NCBI RefSeq assembly: GCF_913773735.1
Contig: NZ_CAJYEB010000041.1
Coordinates: forward strand, 147,545 to 211,544
Source: an uncultured Massilia sp.
GTDB lineage: Bacteria; Pseudomonadota; Gammaproteobacteria; Burkholderiales; Burkholderiaceae_D
DNA: 64,000 bases
Direction of reading: 5' to 3'
A program made the position numbers and the translations under genes. Positions 17,484-25,380 of this stretch are shown in pieces; the first letter of the stretch is position 1; the number at the start of each line of letters is the position of its first letter. The notes under the pieces are model-generated. The model was not told the origin of the DNA. It did not search any database and saw only the letters and a program-made list of their open reading frames with translations.

Positions 17484-17633
17484 GTTCTCCTCCATAGGCT
17501 GCTTCGATGGGTCCGTGCGGCGATGCCATCTCGGGATCCGCTTGTGCCGCGGGCACGGAACACGCAGGACGGCACGGTGGCCGCTGCGCTGCTGGTCTGG
17601 CTGGATGCTGGGTACGGGACGCCGGGCGTGCGC

Positions 17634-17696
17634 TCAGCGGGAGTCTGGAAAAGGCCGGCGCCGGGCCGGTCGGTGGTGCAGCGCGAACTGGATCAT
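17634..17696 (-). CDS. Candidate 20-residue leader peptide upstream of the symporter
   Basis: Inside the long untranslated leader an ATG is preceded by AGGAGACC and opens a 20-codon frame, MIQFALHHRPARRRPFPDSR, rich in histidine and arginine. It ends about 150 bases before the symporter start. It could couple translation to transcription or be chance. No conservation can be tested here. Confidence 0.3.
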   Translation of the reverse strand: MIQFALHHRPARRRPFPDSR

Positions 17697-17738
17697 GCTG
17701 GTCTCCTCGTGGGGTCGGGCCTCTGCGGGCCGTGGTTG

Positions 17739-17785
17739 ATGCTAACGCAGCGTTTCTGCGACTGTCAAACAGATCATCTATATCA
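17739..17785 (-). promoter_or_regulatory. Symporter promoter sharing the suyA operator
   Basis: On the minus strand this reads ATATAGATGAT, then CTGT, then TTGACA as the -35 box (17763-17768), then after 18 bases TAGCAT as the -10 box (17739-17744). Over the 21 bases covering operator and -35 it matches the suyA promoter at 19 positions, and the -10 is identical. The predicted start is near 17732, leaving a leader of about 240 bases before the ATG. Confidence 0.7.
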
Positions 17786-17811
17786 TTTCTAAGTGGAAAT
17801 ACCTCCTTGTC

Positions 17812-18867
17812 TTAGACGACGGCGGTCACGAAACGGTTGATGACGTAGCCGCCGCTCATCAGGAACAGGAACAGCACGCTGGCCAGCAGGATCGGCCGGG
17901 CGCCGGCCTGGCGCACGGCGCCGGCATGGGTGCGCAGGCCGAGGGCGGCCATCGCCATCGCCAGCAGCACGGTGTCGACCTGCAGGATCGCGTCCACCGC
18001 AGCGGCCGGCAGCAGGTGCAGGGAATGCAGGCCGCTGGCGCCGACGAACAGCACGGCGAACCATGGAATCGCGATGCGGCCGCGCCGCGCGCCGTCCTGC
18101 GCCGCGCCCTCGGCGTCGCCCCGCGCGCCGGCCTCCTGCGCGGCGATGCGGCTGCCCAGGATGACCAGGAACGGCGCCAGCATCATCACCCGCAGCATCT
18201 TCTCGATGACGGCGGCCGACGCCGCCGCCTCGCTGACGGCGCGGCCGGCCACCACCACCTGGGCGACTTCGTGGATCGTCGAGCCGGCGTACAGGCCGTA
18301 GGCGGTCTCGGACAGCCGCAGGTAGGGATACAGCAGCGGGTAGACGAACATCCCCAGCGTGCCGAAGATGACCACGGTGGCCACCGCCACCGACACCTTG
18401 TGCGCCTGGCCGCGCACCACCGGCTCGGTGGCCAGCACGGCGGCGGCGCCGCAGATCGAGCTGCCGGCGCCGATCAGCATCGCGGTCTGGCGGTCCAGGC
18501 CGAACACCCGGGTGCCCAGTTGCACGGCGAGCATGAACGTGGCGCCGATCACCAGCACGTCGATCAGCACGCCGGCCCAGCCGATCTGGCCGATGTCCTG
18601 GAAGGTGATGCGAAAACCGTACAGGACGATCCCCAGGCGCAGCAGCCGGGTCTTGGCGAATTCGACGCCGTCGGCGCTGAACGGCGCCAGCCGCGGGAAC
18701 ACCGTATTGCCCAGCGCGATGCCGAACAGGATGGCCAGCGTCAGCGCGCTCACGCCCAGCCGCTGCACGGCCGGCTGGCCGGCGCCCCATACCGCCAGCG
18801 CGGCGATCGCGCCCGCAAGCAGCAGGCCGCCGGCGAATCGGGTGGGACGGGCGGGTGTGCGATCCAT
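17812..18867 (-). CDS. YeiH/SuyZ-type putative sulfate/sulfite exporter (UPF0324)
   Basis: The start at 18867 (AGGAGAACCC before it) gives 351 residues. The protein has about ten membrane helices and the family motifs RLGIVLYGFRITFQDIGQIGWAG, IGAGSSICGAAAVLA and GLYAGSTIHEVAQVVVAG. The family (YeiH, pfam Cons_hypoth698) includes SuyZ, proposed to export the sulfur product in sulfolactate-degrading bacteria. It is divergent from a LysR regulator, like yeiH and yeiE of enterobacteria. A GTG at 18894 is a longer alternative start. Its presence beside suyAB supports a sulfonate role for the region. Confidence 0.82.
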   Translation of the reverse strand: MDRTPARPTRFAGGLLLAGAIAALAVWGAGQPAVQRLGVSALTLAILFGIALGNTVFPRLAPFSADGVEFAKTRLLRLGIVLYGFRITFQDIGQIGWAGVLIDVLVIGATFMLAVQLGTRVFGLDRQTAMLIGAGSSICGAAAVLATEPVVRGQAHKVSVAVATVVIFGTLGMFVYPLLYPYLRLSETAYGLYAGSTIHEVAQVVVAGRAVSEAAASAAVIEKMLRVMMLAPFLVILGSRIAAQEAGARGDAEGAAQDGARRGRIAIPWFAVLFVGASGLHSLHLLPAAAVDAILQVDTVLLAMAMAALGLRTHAGAVRQAGARPILLASVLFLFLMSGGYVINRFVTAVV

Positions 18868-18894
18868 GGGGTTCTCCTGTGTTGTCCAGTCCAC

Positions 18895-18965
18895 AGGCTA
18901 CGCGCGCCCAATCCATTATTAAAACGAGTTATATTGATATGATTAATCAGCATAAGTGATAAGCG
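18895..18965. promoter_or_regulatory. Divergent yeiH-lysR control region
   Basis: This short AT-rich gap holds TTATATTGATATGATTAA (about 18928-18945), with the inner palindrome ATAT-TG-ATAT, typical of a LysR-type autoregulatory site. The word TGATATG is shared with the suyA operator, so the same protein might act at both, but the similarity is partial. Confidence 0.45.
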
Positions 18966-19883
18966 ATGCTGCACACCACTCTCCGGCAGGTCGAAGTGTT
19001 CGTCGCCACGGCGCAGAAAGGCAGCGTGACGCAGGCCGCCGCCGCCATCGGCATGACGCAGTCGGCGGCCAGCATGGCCCTGGCCGACTTCGAACGCCAG
19101 CTGGGCATCCTGCTGTTCGACCGCATCGGCAAGCGCCTGGCGCTGAACGGCGACGGCCGCGCGCTGTATCCGAAGGCGGTCGAGATGATCGAGCGCGCGC
19201 AGGAGATGGAACAGATGTTCCGCGGCGACGGCCGCGCCGTGGACCTGCGCCTGGGCGCCAGTTCCACCATCGGCAACTACCTGCTGCCGCGCCTGATCGG
19301 CCAGTTCCGGGCGCAGCGCCCCGGCAGCCGCCTCCGGCTCGACGTCGGCAATACCCAGCACGTCGTCAACGCCCTGCTGCACTTCGAGATCGACATCGGC
19401 TTCGTCGAGGGCCCCTGCCTGCACGAGGACATCGTGCCGATACCCTGGAGCGAGGACCAGCTGGCGATCTGCACGCGCCCGGACGATCCGCTGGCCCGGC
19501 CCGGCGGCGCCGACGCCGACGCCCTGCGCCGCGCCGACTGGATCCTGCGCGAGCGCGGCTCGGGCACGCGCGAGGTCGTCGAACAGCTGCTCACGAGCCA
19601 GCTCGGCGAGATCCGCCTGGCGATGGAACTGGGCGGCACCGAGGCGATCAAGCGCGCCGTCGAGAGCGGCCTGGGGATCTCCTGCATGTCGATGACGGCG
19701 CTGGCCGGCGCCATCGAACGCGGCAACCTGGTGGCGCTCCCGACGCCGTTCCTGTCGCTGACGCGCACGCTGCACATCCTGCTGCACCGCGACAAGCACC
19801 GCACCGAAGGCATCGACGCCTTCCTGGCGCTGTGCGCGCAGGCGCGCACGGGCGCCGCCGCGCCGAAGAATTCAACTGGATGA
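18966..19883 (+). CDS. LysR-family transcriptional regulator, YeiE-like
   Basis: The 305-residue LysR protein has an N-terminal winged helix (LRQVEVFVATAQKGSVTQAAAAIGMTQSAASMALADFERQLGILLFDRIGKRLALNGDGRALYPKA) and a substrate-binding domain from about residue 90 (DLRLGASSTIGNYLLPRLIGQFRAQRPG). It is divergent from the YeiH-type exporter gene, the same pairing as yeiE-yeiH, so exporter control in response to a sulfur compound is likely. It may also act on the suy promoters. The ligand is unknown. Confidence 0.88.
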   Translation: MLHTTLRQVEVFVATAQKGSVTQAAAAIGMTQSAASMALADFERQLGILLFDRIGKRLALNGDGRALYPKAVEMIERAQEMEQMFRGDGRAVDLRLGASSTIGNYLLPRLIGQFRAQRPGSRLRLDVGNTQHVVNALLHFEIDIGFVEGPCLHEDIVPIPWSEDQLAICTRPDDPLARPGGADADALRRADWILRERGSGTREVVEQLLTSQLGEIRLAMELGGTEAIKRAVESGLGISCMSMTALAGAIERGNLVALPTPFLSLTRTLHILLHRDKHRTEGIDAFLALCAQARTGAAAPKNSTG

Positions 19884-19962
19884 TCTGGATGAATCAGCCG
19901 CAAGGGACGCGTATTTGCTATGATGTCCACCTCGGCCCCGCCACTTCCCGCACACATCCATC

Positions 19963-20733
19963 ATGCACCAGGTCTTCCGCTCCGACGTCGCCCTCGGCCT
20001 CCCCCTGTACCGCGAGGTCAAGCACAAGCTGATGGAAGCGCTGCGCGACGGCGAATGGAAGCCGGGCGAGATGATCCCGGCCGAGAAGCGCCTGTGCGAA
20101 CGCTTCGGCGTCAGCGTGGGCACGCTGCGCAAGGCGGTGGACGAGATGACCGCCGAGCACATCCTGATCCGCCACCAGGGCCGCGGCACCTTCGTCGCCT
20201 CGCACAGCCAGGACCGCTACATGTTCGGCTTCTTCCACATCTGCCCCAAGACCGGGCAGAAGGAATACCCGCAGGTCGAGTTCGTGGCAATGACGCGCGA
20301 AAAGGCCGACGCCGACAGCGCCAGGCGCCTGGGCCTGGGCCGCGGCGCGAAGGTCGTGCGCATCCTGAACCGCCTGAGCCTGGGCGGGCGCGCCGTCATC
20401 GTCGACGACATCCTGCTGCCGGAACGCTTCTTCGGCGCCATGACCGAGGAACAGGTGCGCGAACGCCGCACCACCCTGTACCAGCTCTACCAGGACGGCT
20501 TCGACATCGCCGTGCTGCGCACCGAGGAACGGCTGGACGCGCTCGGCGCCGACGCCCGCATCGCCGCCCTGCTCGGCATCGCCGCAGGCACGCCGCTGCT
20601 GCACATCGTGCGCCGCGCCCTGACCTTCCGCGACGAGGCGGTCGAGTTGCGCCACTCGTGGGTGCTGAGCACCGACCACGAATACGTCGTGGGGGAGGAT
20701 GCGCAGCGGCGGCCGGGCGGCGCTGGCGAATAA
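19963..20733 (+). CDS. GntR-family regulator with UTRA ligand domain
   Basis: The 256-residue protein has the GntR helix-turn-helix at residues about 12-75 (YREVKHKLMEALRDGEWKPGEMIPAEKRLCERFGVSVGTLRKAVDEM, HQGRGTFVA). A UTRA effector domain from about residue 85 has the ILNRLSLGGRAVIVDDILLP core and a C-terminal LRHSWVLSTDHEY strand. It follows the LysR gene by 79 bases on the same strand. It could regulate the sulfolactate genes or the acidic amino acid transport genes next to it; nothing in the sequence settles this. Confidence 0.87.
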   Translation: MHQVFRSDVALGLPLYREVKHKLMEALRDGEWKPGEMIPAEKRLCERFGVSVGTLRKAVDEMTAEHILIRHQGRGTFVASHSQDRYMFGFFHICPKTGQKEYPQVEFVAMTREKADADSARRLGLGRGAKVVRILNRLSLGGRAVIVDDILLPERFFGAMTEEQVRERRTTLYQLYQDGFDIAVLRTEERLDALGADARIAALLGIAAGTPLLHIVRRALTFRDEAVELRHSWVLSTDHEYVVGEDAQRRPGGAGE

Positions 20734-20769
20734 GCCAGGGGCTGACATAGGATCGTTGGCAGCAGAGCC

Positions 20770-20853
20770 GTCGTCCCGGCGCAGGCCGGGACCCAATTTT
20801 CGAGCGCTGCCGTGATGCCTGCCAATTGGACCCCGGCCTGCGCCGGGGCGACG
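20770..20853. repeat. REP-like palindromic pair
   Basis: TCCCGGCGCAGGCCGGGA and its inverted partner (CCCCGGCCTGCGCCGGGG) flank about 40 bases of spacer. The copy sits between convergent genes. Six other copies occur in the window (29337, 31158, 37708, 41096, 43429, 52938). Confidence 0.85.
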
Positions 20854-20891
20854 GCCTTGCTGCTCACGATTCTGTTTCGGTCAGATAGACC

Positions 20892-21638
<747 letters not shown>

Positions 21639-21697
21639 TTGTAGGAGCGGCGCCCGGCGCGCCGTATTGTCGCTTATTTACGGCCGTTCCGGCGTGC

Positions 21698-21726
21698 TTG
21701 ACAGCACTTGCAACCGCAAGGATACT
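21698..21726 (+). promoter_or_regulatory. Sigma-70 promoter of the second symporter gene
   Basis: TTGACA (21698-21703), a 17-base spacer and GATACT (21721-21726) make a plausible promoter, with a start near 21733 and a leader of about 140 bases before the ATG at 21876. Confidence 0.5.
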
Positions 21727-21875
21727 GCGGGACTTGTCAATATTGTCAGCATCACGGCGCTCGCGTACGATCGACCGATTTTGCCCGAGTTTCAGCCCGA
21801 ATCCAGTCCAGGACTCGCCGGCGCAGGACGGACGATCTCTTCCTGGCCGCCACGCCGTCATCACAGAGGAAGCCA

Positions 21876-23147
21876 ATGAACAAACGAAACCGCCTGACTA
21901 CGTACATCCTCGTGGGCCTCGCGCTGGGCATCGCCGTCGGCTACGCCGCCAACGTCGGCCTGGCCGACCCGTCGGGCTTCGCCGACAATATGTCCTTGAT
22001 CACGACGCTGTTCCTCCGCCTGATCAAGATGATCATCGCCCCGCTGGTGTTCTCGACGCTGGTGGTCGGCATCGCCAAGATGGGCGACGCCAAGGAAGTC
22101 GGCCGCATCGGCGTCAAGGCGCTGGGCTGGTTCGTGATCGCCTCGATCCTGTCGCTGACGCTGGGCCTGGTCCTGGTGAACCTGTTCCGCCCGGGCGACG
22201 CGATGGCGCTGGCCGGCAACCTGCCGTCGGCGTCCGCCTCGTCGGGCATCGCCACCACCGGCCTGACGCTGAAGGACTTCATCACCCACCTGGTGCCGAC
22301 CTCGATCGCCGACGGCATGGCCAAGAACGAGATCCTGCAGATCGTGATCTTCTCGATCTTCTTCGGCACCGGCGCCGCCGCCGTGGGCGCACGCGCCACC
22401 CCGCTGATCGACGCCATCGACGGCGCCGCCCACGTGATGCTGAAGGTGACCGGCTACGTGATGAACTTCGCGCCGGTCGCCGTGTTCGCGGCCGTGGCCG
22501 GCGTGATCGCCAAGAGCGGCGTCGGCGTGCTGGTGACCTACGGCGTGTTCATGGGCGAGTTCTACCTCGGCATCGCGCTCCTGTGGCTGATCCTGATCGG
22601 CATCGGCATCCTGTTCGTCGGCCCGCGCCTGCTGCGCCTGATCGCCGAACTGCGCGAACCGACCATCCTGGCCTTCACCTGCGCCTCGTCGGAAGCGGCG
22701 TTCCCGAAGACCCTGGAAGGCCTGGAGCGCTTCGGCGTGAAGAACCGCCTGGCCGCCTTCGTGCTGCCGATCGGGTACTCGTTCAACCTGGACGGCTCGA
22801 TGATGTACTGCACCTTCGCCACCATCTTCATCGCCCAGGCCTACGGCATCGAGGTGCCGCTGTCGACCCAGCTGACCATGATGCTGGTGCTGATGCTGAC
22901 CTCGAAGGGCATGGCCGGCGTGCCGCGCGCCTCGCTGGTCGTCATCGCCGCCACGCTGAACCAGTTCCACATCCCGGAAGCCGGCCTGCTCCTGCTGCTG
23001 GGCATCGACCACTTCCTGGACATGGGCCGCTCGGCCACCAACGTGATCGGCAACGGCATCGCCACCGCCGTGGTGGCGAAGTGGGAGGGCGAGCTGACCG
23101 ACCCCACGGCGCCCGACAAGGATATCTCGACGGCGCCGCTGCGCTGA
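21876..23147 (+). CDS. Dicarboxylate/amino acid:cation symporter (glutamate/aspartate type)
   Basis: This 423-residue DAACS transporter has eight or so helices and the two reentrant loops: TCASSEAAFPKTLEGLE with the serine motif, GYSFNLDGSMMYCTF, and MLTSKGMAGVPRASLVVIAATL. The ATG at 21876 follows an AGAGGA site. It is followed by a terminator and a periplasmic asparaginase gene, so uptake of aspartate produced outside the membrane is the likely use; C4-dicarboxylates are an alternative. It differs from the symporter at 16158 and lacks that gene's operator. Confidence 0.88.
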   Translation: MNKRNRLTTYILVGLALGIAVGYAANVGLADPSGFADNMSLITTLFLRLIKMIIAPLVFSTLVVGIAKMGDAKEVGRIGVKALGWFVIASILSLTLGLVLVNLFRPGDAMALAGNLPSASASSGIATTGLTLKDFITHLVPTSIADGMAKNEILQIVIFSIFFGTGAAAVGARATPLIDAIDGAAHVMLKVTGYVMNFAPVAVFAAVAGVIAKSGVGVLVTYGVFMGEFYLGIALLWLILIGIGILFVGPRLLRLIAELREPTILAFTCASSEAAFPKTLEGLERFGVKNRLAAFVLPIGYSFNLDGSMMYCTFATIFIAQAYGIEVPLSTQLTMMLVLMLTSKGMAGVPRASLVVIAATLNQFHIPEAGLLLLLGIDHFLDMGRSATNVIGNGIATAVVAKWEGELTDPTAPDKDISTAPLR

Positions 23148-23165
23148 ACCGGCGCCCCGCCCGTC

Positions 23166-23196
23166 AAGGCTTTCCCTCGCCGGAAAGCCTTTTTTG
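23166..23196 (+). terminator. Rho-independent terminator after the symporter gene
   Basis: AAGGCTTTCC and GGAAAGCCTT form a perfect ten-pair stem with a six-base loop and a T tract. It lies 18 bases past the symporter stop, so the asparaginase gene needs readthrough or its own promoter. Confidence 0.9.
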
Positions 23197-23223
23197 TTTC
23201 AGCCGTCAACTTTGGAGAACTGC

Positions 23224-24306
23224 ATGTCGTACCTGAAATCCGCCCGCGCGCTGCTCGCCCTGTTCGGGCTGGTGGCCGCCATGGCCGCCGCCCAGGCCCA
23301 GACCGCCGCGGGCAAGCTGCCCAACGTGACCATCCTCGCCACCGGCGGCACCATCGCCGGCAGCGGCGCCACCACCACCACCACGGTCGGCTACACCGCC
23401 GCCACCGTCGGCGTCGACGCCCTGATCAAGGCCGTGCCGGAACTGCAGAAGGTCGCCCACGTGAGCGGCGAGCAGGTCTTCCAGATCGCCAGCGAAAACA
23501 TGGGCAACGACAACTGGCTGGTGCTGGCCAGGCGCGTCAACGCGCTGCTCGCCAGGCCGGACGTGGACGGCATCGTGATCACCCATGGCACCGACACGAT
23601 CGAGGAAACCGCCTACTTCCTGAACCTGGTCGTCAAGAGCAGGAAGCCGGTGGTGGTGGTCGGCGCGATGCGCCCGTCGACCGCGATCTCGGCCGACGGC
23701 CCCATCAACCTGTACAACGCCGTGCTGACGGCCGGCAGCCAGGACGCGGTCGGCAAGGGCGTGCTGGTGGTGATGAACGACCAGATCAACGCCGCGCGCG
23801 AAGTCACCAAGACCAACACCACGACCACCGACACGTTCAAGTCGCCGGAGCTGGGCATGCTGGGCTACATCGTCGACAACAAGCCGCACTTCTACCGCGC
23901 CTCCACGCGCAAGCACACGGTCGACACCGAGTTCGACGTCAGCAAGCTGGACACCCTGCCCCAGGTCGACATCGCCTATGCCTACGCCAACGTCGGCCCG
24001 GCGGCGGTGAACGCGCTGGTCGCCGCCGGCGCCAGGGGCCTGGTCCACGCCGGCGTGGGCGACGGCAGCCTGCCGGCCAAGGTGCGCCCGGCGTTATCCA
24101 GCGCGCGCGAGAAGGGCGTGGTCATCGTGCGCGCCAGCCGCGTCGGCCAGGGCATCGTGGCGCGCAACGGCGAGGCCAACGACGACCAGCTGGACTTCGT
24201 GGTGGCCGATACCCTGAATCCGCAGAAGGCGCGCATCCTCCTGATGCTGGCGCTGACCAGGACCGGCAGCACCAAGGAAATTCAGAGGATGTTCTATACG
24301 TATTGA
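23224..24306 (+). CDS. Periplasmic (type II) L-asparaginase
   Basis: The 360-residue enzyme begins with a signal peptide (MSYLKSARALLALFGLVAAMAAAQAQ). It has both threonine-centred active-site motifs: ILATGGTIAGSG near residue 40 and VITHGTDTIEETAYF near residue 120. It hydrolyses asparagine (and often glutamine) to aspartate and ammonia in the periplasm. Together with the upstream symporter it forms a scavenging pair. The length is standard and nothing is broken. Confidence 0.93.
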   Translation: MSYLKSARALLALFGLVAAMAAAQAQTAAGKLPNVTILATGGTIAGSGATTTTTVGYTAATVGVDALIKAVPELQKVAHVSGEQVFQIASENMGNDNWLVLARRVNALLARPDVDGIVITHGTDTIEETAYFLNLVVKSRKPVVVVGAMRPSTAISADGPINLYNAVLTAGSQDAVGKGVLVVMNDQINAAREVTKTNTTTTDTFKSPELGMLGYIVDNKPHFYRASTRKHTVDTEFDVSKLDTLPQVDIAYAYANVGPAAVNALVAAGARGLVHAGVGDGSLPAKVRPALSSAREKGVVIVRASRVGQGIVARNGEANDDQLDFVVADTLNPQKARILLMLALTRTGSTKEIQRMFYTY

Positions 24307-24346
24307 TGGAGGTGGCATGTCCACCCTGCGATGACGCGGCGTTCCC

Positions 24347-24456
24347 TGTAGGGTGGACGGGTTTCCCGTCCACGCGTCCAACGAACGCCTGCATGCCACA
24401 TTATCGGCAGCATCGACGCCGCCTGGACGCGTGGACGGCAGAGCCGTCCACCCTAC
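24347..24456. repeat. Paired palindromic repeats, GTGGACGG family
   Basis: Two hairpins, at about 24347-24376 (GTGGACGGG/CCCGTCCAC) and 24429-24455 (GTGGACGG/CCGTCCAC), face each other across 50 bases. Words such as TAGGGTGGACGGG and CGCGTCCAACG match the copy at 16032-16115. Confidence 0.75.
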
Positions 24457-24458
24457 GA

Positions 24459-24485
24459 AAGGCCGCGCAGATCCCGGCCTTTTTT
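24459..24485 (+). terminator. Weak terminator at the asparaginase/Kdo hydroxylase junction
   Basis: GGCC at 24461 and GGCC at 24476 enclose an 11-base loop followed by six T residues. The stem is short. It would stop plus-strand transcription from the asparaginase side. Confidence 0.45.
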
Positions 24486-25366
24486 CACACCAGCGCATGC
24501 CCCCGCAGCCGCGTCAGGATCGCCAGCGGACTGGCCTGCTTGTCGTACTGCTGCATCGGCGACAGCTGCAGCGTGTGTTCCATCATGTACTGGCCCGACA
24601 TCACCGCGTGCGAGGCCTGGTCCGAGAAGCATACCCAGGCGCAGCCCGGCGGGAAGCCGAAGGTCACTTGCGGCGCGTTCTTCTGGTAGTCCAGGTCGGC
24701 CTTCATGGCGTCGTGCAGCTGCAGCATCAGGTGGTCGTATTCGCTGCGCAGCGACTTGGTCACGCCCAGCGCGTCCAGGACCCTGGCCTGCCAGCGCACG
24801 TACGGCTTCACGCGCGGCAGGAAGCGCTTCGCCACGTCCTCGAACGGCTCGCCCACGCGCCACACGCGCGGCGCGCCTTCCTGGTTGACGTTGGTGAAGA
24901 TGCGCAGCAGGCGCTCGCCGCGGTTCGGGCGCGACGGGAAGGCGTCGACGTGCATGCGGCGGTCGTCGGCGCGCCAGGACTGCACGCGGTTCTGCACCAC
25001 CGACGGGCGAAAGCTCGTGGCGCCGCGGCGCAGGTGCTCGCCGTAGCGCGGCACCAGGTTGCCGACCAGCGCCTCGGCCTCGGCGCGGAACCTGCCGATC
25101 ATGCCGGCCGCCAGCGCCTTCGTGGCATCGTCGCCGACGACGCCCTTCAGGTCGCCGTCCGCCGACAGGCTGATGTTGCGTATCTTCGGGTCGCGGATGT
25201 CTTCGCGGAACAGCGCCAGCTCTTCCTTCTGCGGCGCGAAACCGGCCTTGCCGTAGCTGCCGAAGTCGGGGAAGTACAGCACCTTGCCCGCTTCCAGCGC
25301 GGCGATCCAGGCCGGATTGCCATGGCCGACGTCGGCCATGTCGATCTCGACGATCTGCTTGTCCAT
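24485..25366 (-). CDS. Kdo hydroxylase family protein (Fe(II)/2-oxoglutarate dioxygenase)
   Basis: The 293-residue protein resembles the KdoO family, which hydroxylates 3-deoxy-manno-octulosonate in the inner core of lipopolysaccharide in Burkholderia and relatives. Visible features are the HxD iron-binding pair in MHVDAFPSRPNRGERLLRIFTNVNQ and the late GCAWVCFSDQASHAVMSGQYMMEHT with the distal histidine. The oxoglutarate-binding arginine probably lies nearby. It starts 14 bases after an Atm1-type exporter gene on the same strand, so the two are likely co-transcribed. Confidence 0.8.
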   Translation of the reverse strand: MDKQIVEIDMADVGHGNPAWIAALEAGKVLYFPDFGSYGKAGFAPQKEELALFREDIRDPKIRNISLSADGDLKGVVGDDATKALAAGMIGRFRAEAEALVGNLVPRYGEHLRRGATSFRPSVVQNRVQSWRADDRRMHVDAFPSRPNRGERLLRIFTNVNQEGAPRVWRVGEPFEDVAKRFLPRVKPYVRWQARVLDALGVTKSLRSEYDHLMLQLHDAMKADLDYQKNAPQVTFGFPPGCAWVCFSDQASHAVMSGQYMMEHTLQLSPMQQYDKQASPLAILTRLRGHALV

Positions 25367-25380
25367 ATTCTCTTGGTTTC

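Noticed and set aside
24307..24484. Possible CRISPR fragment because of repeated GTGGACGG blocks.
   Set aside because: The blocks are inverted hairpin pairs, not direct repeats with unique spacers of constant length, and no cas genes are near.
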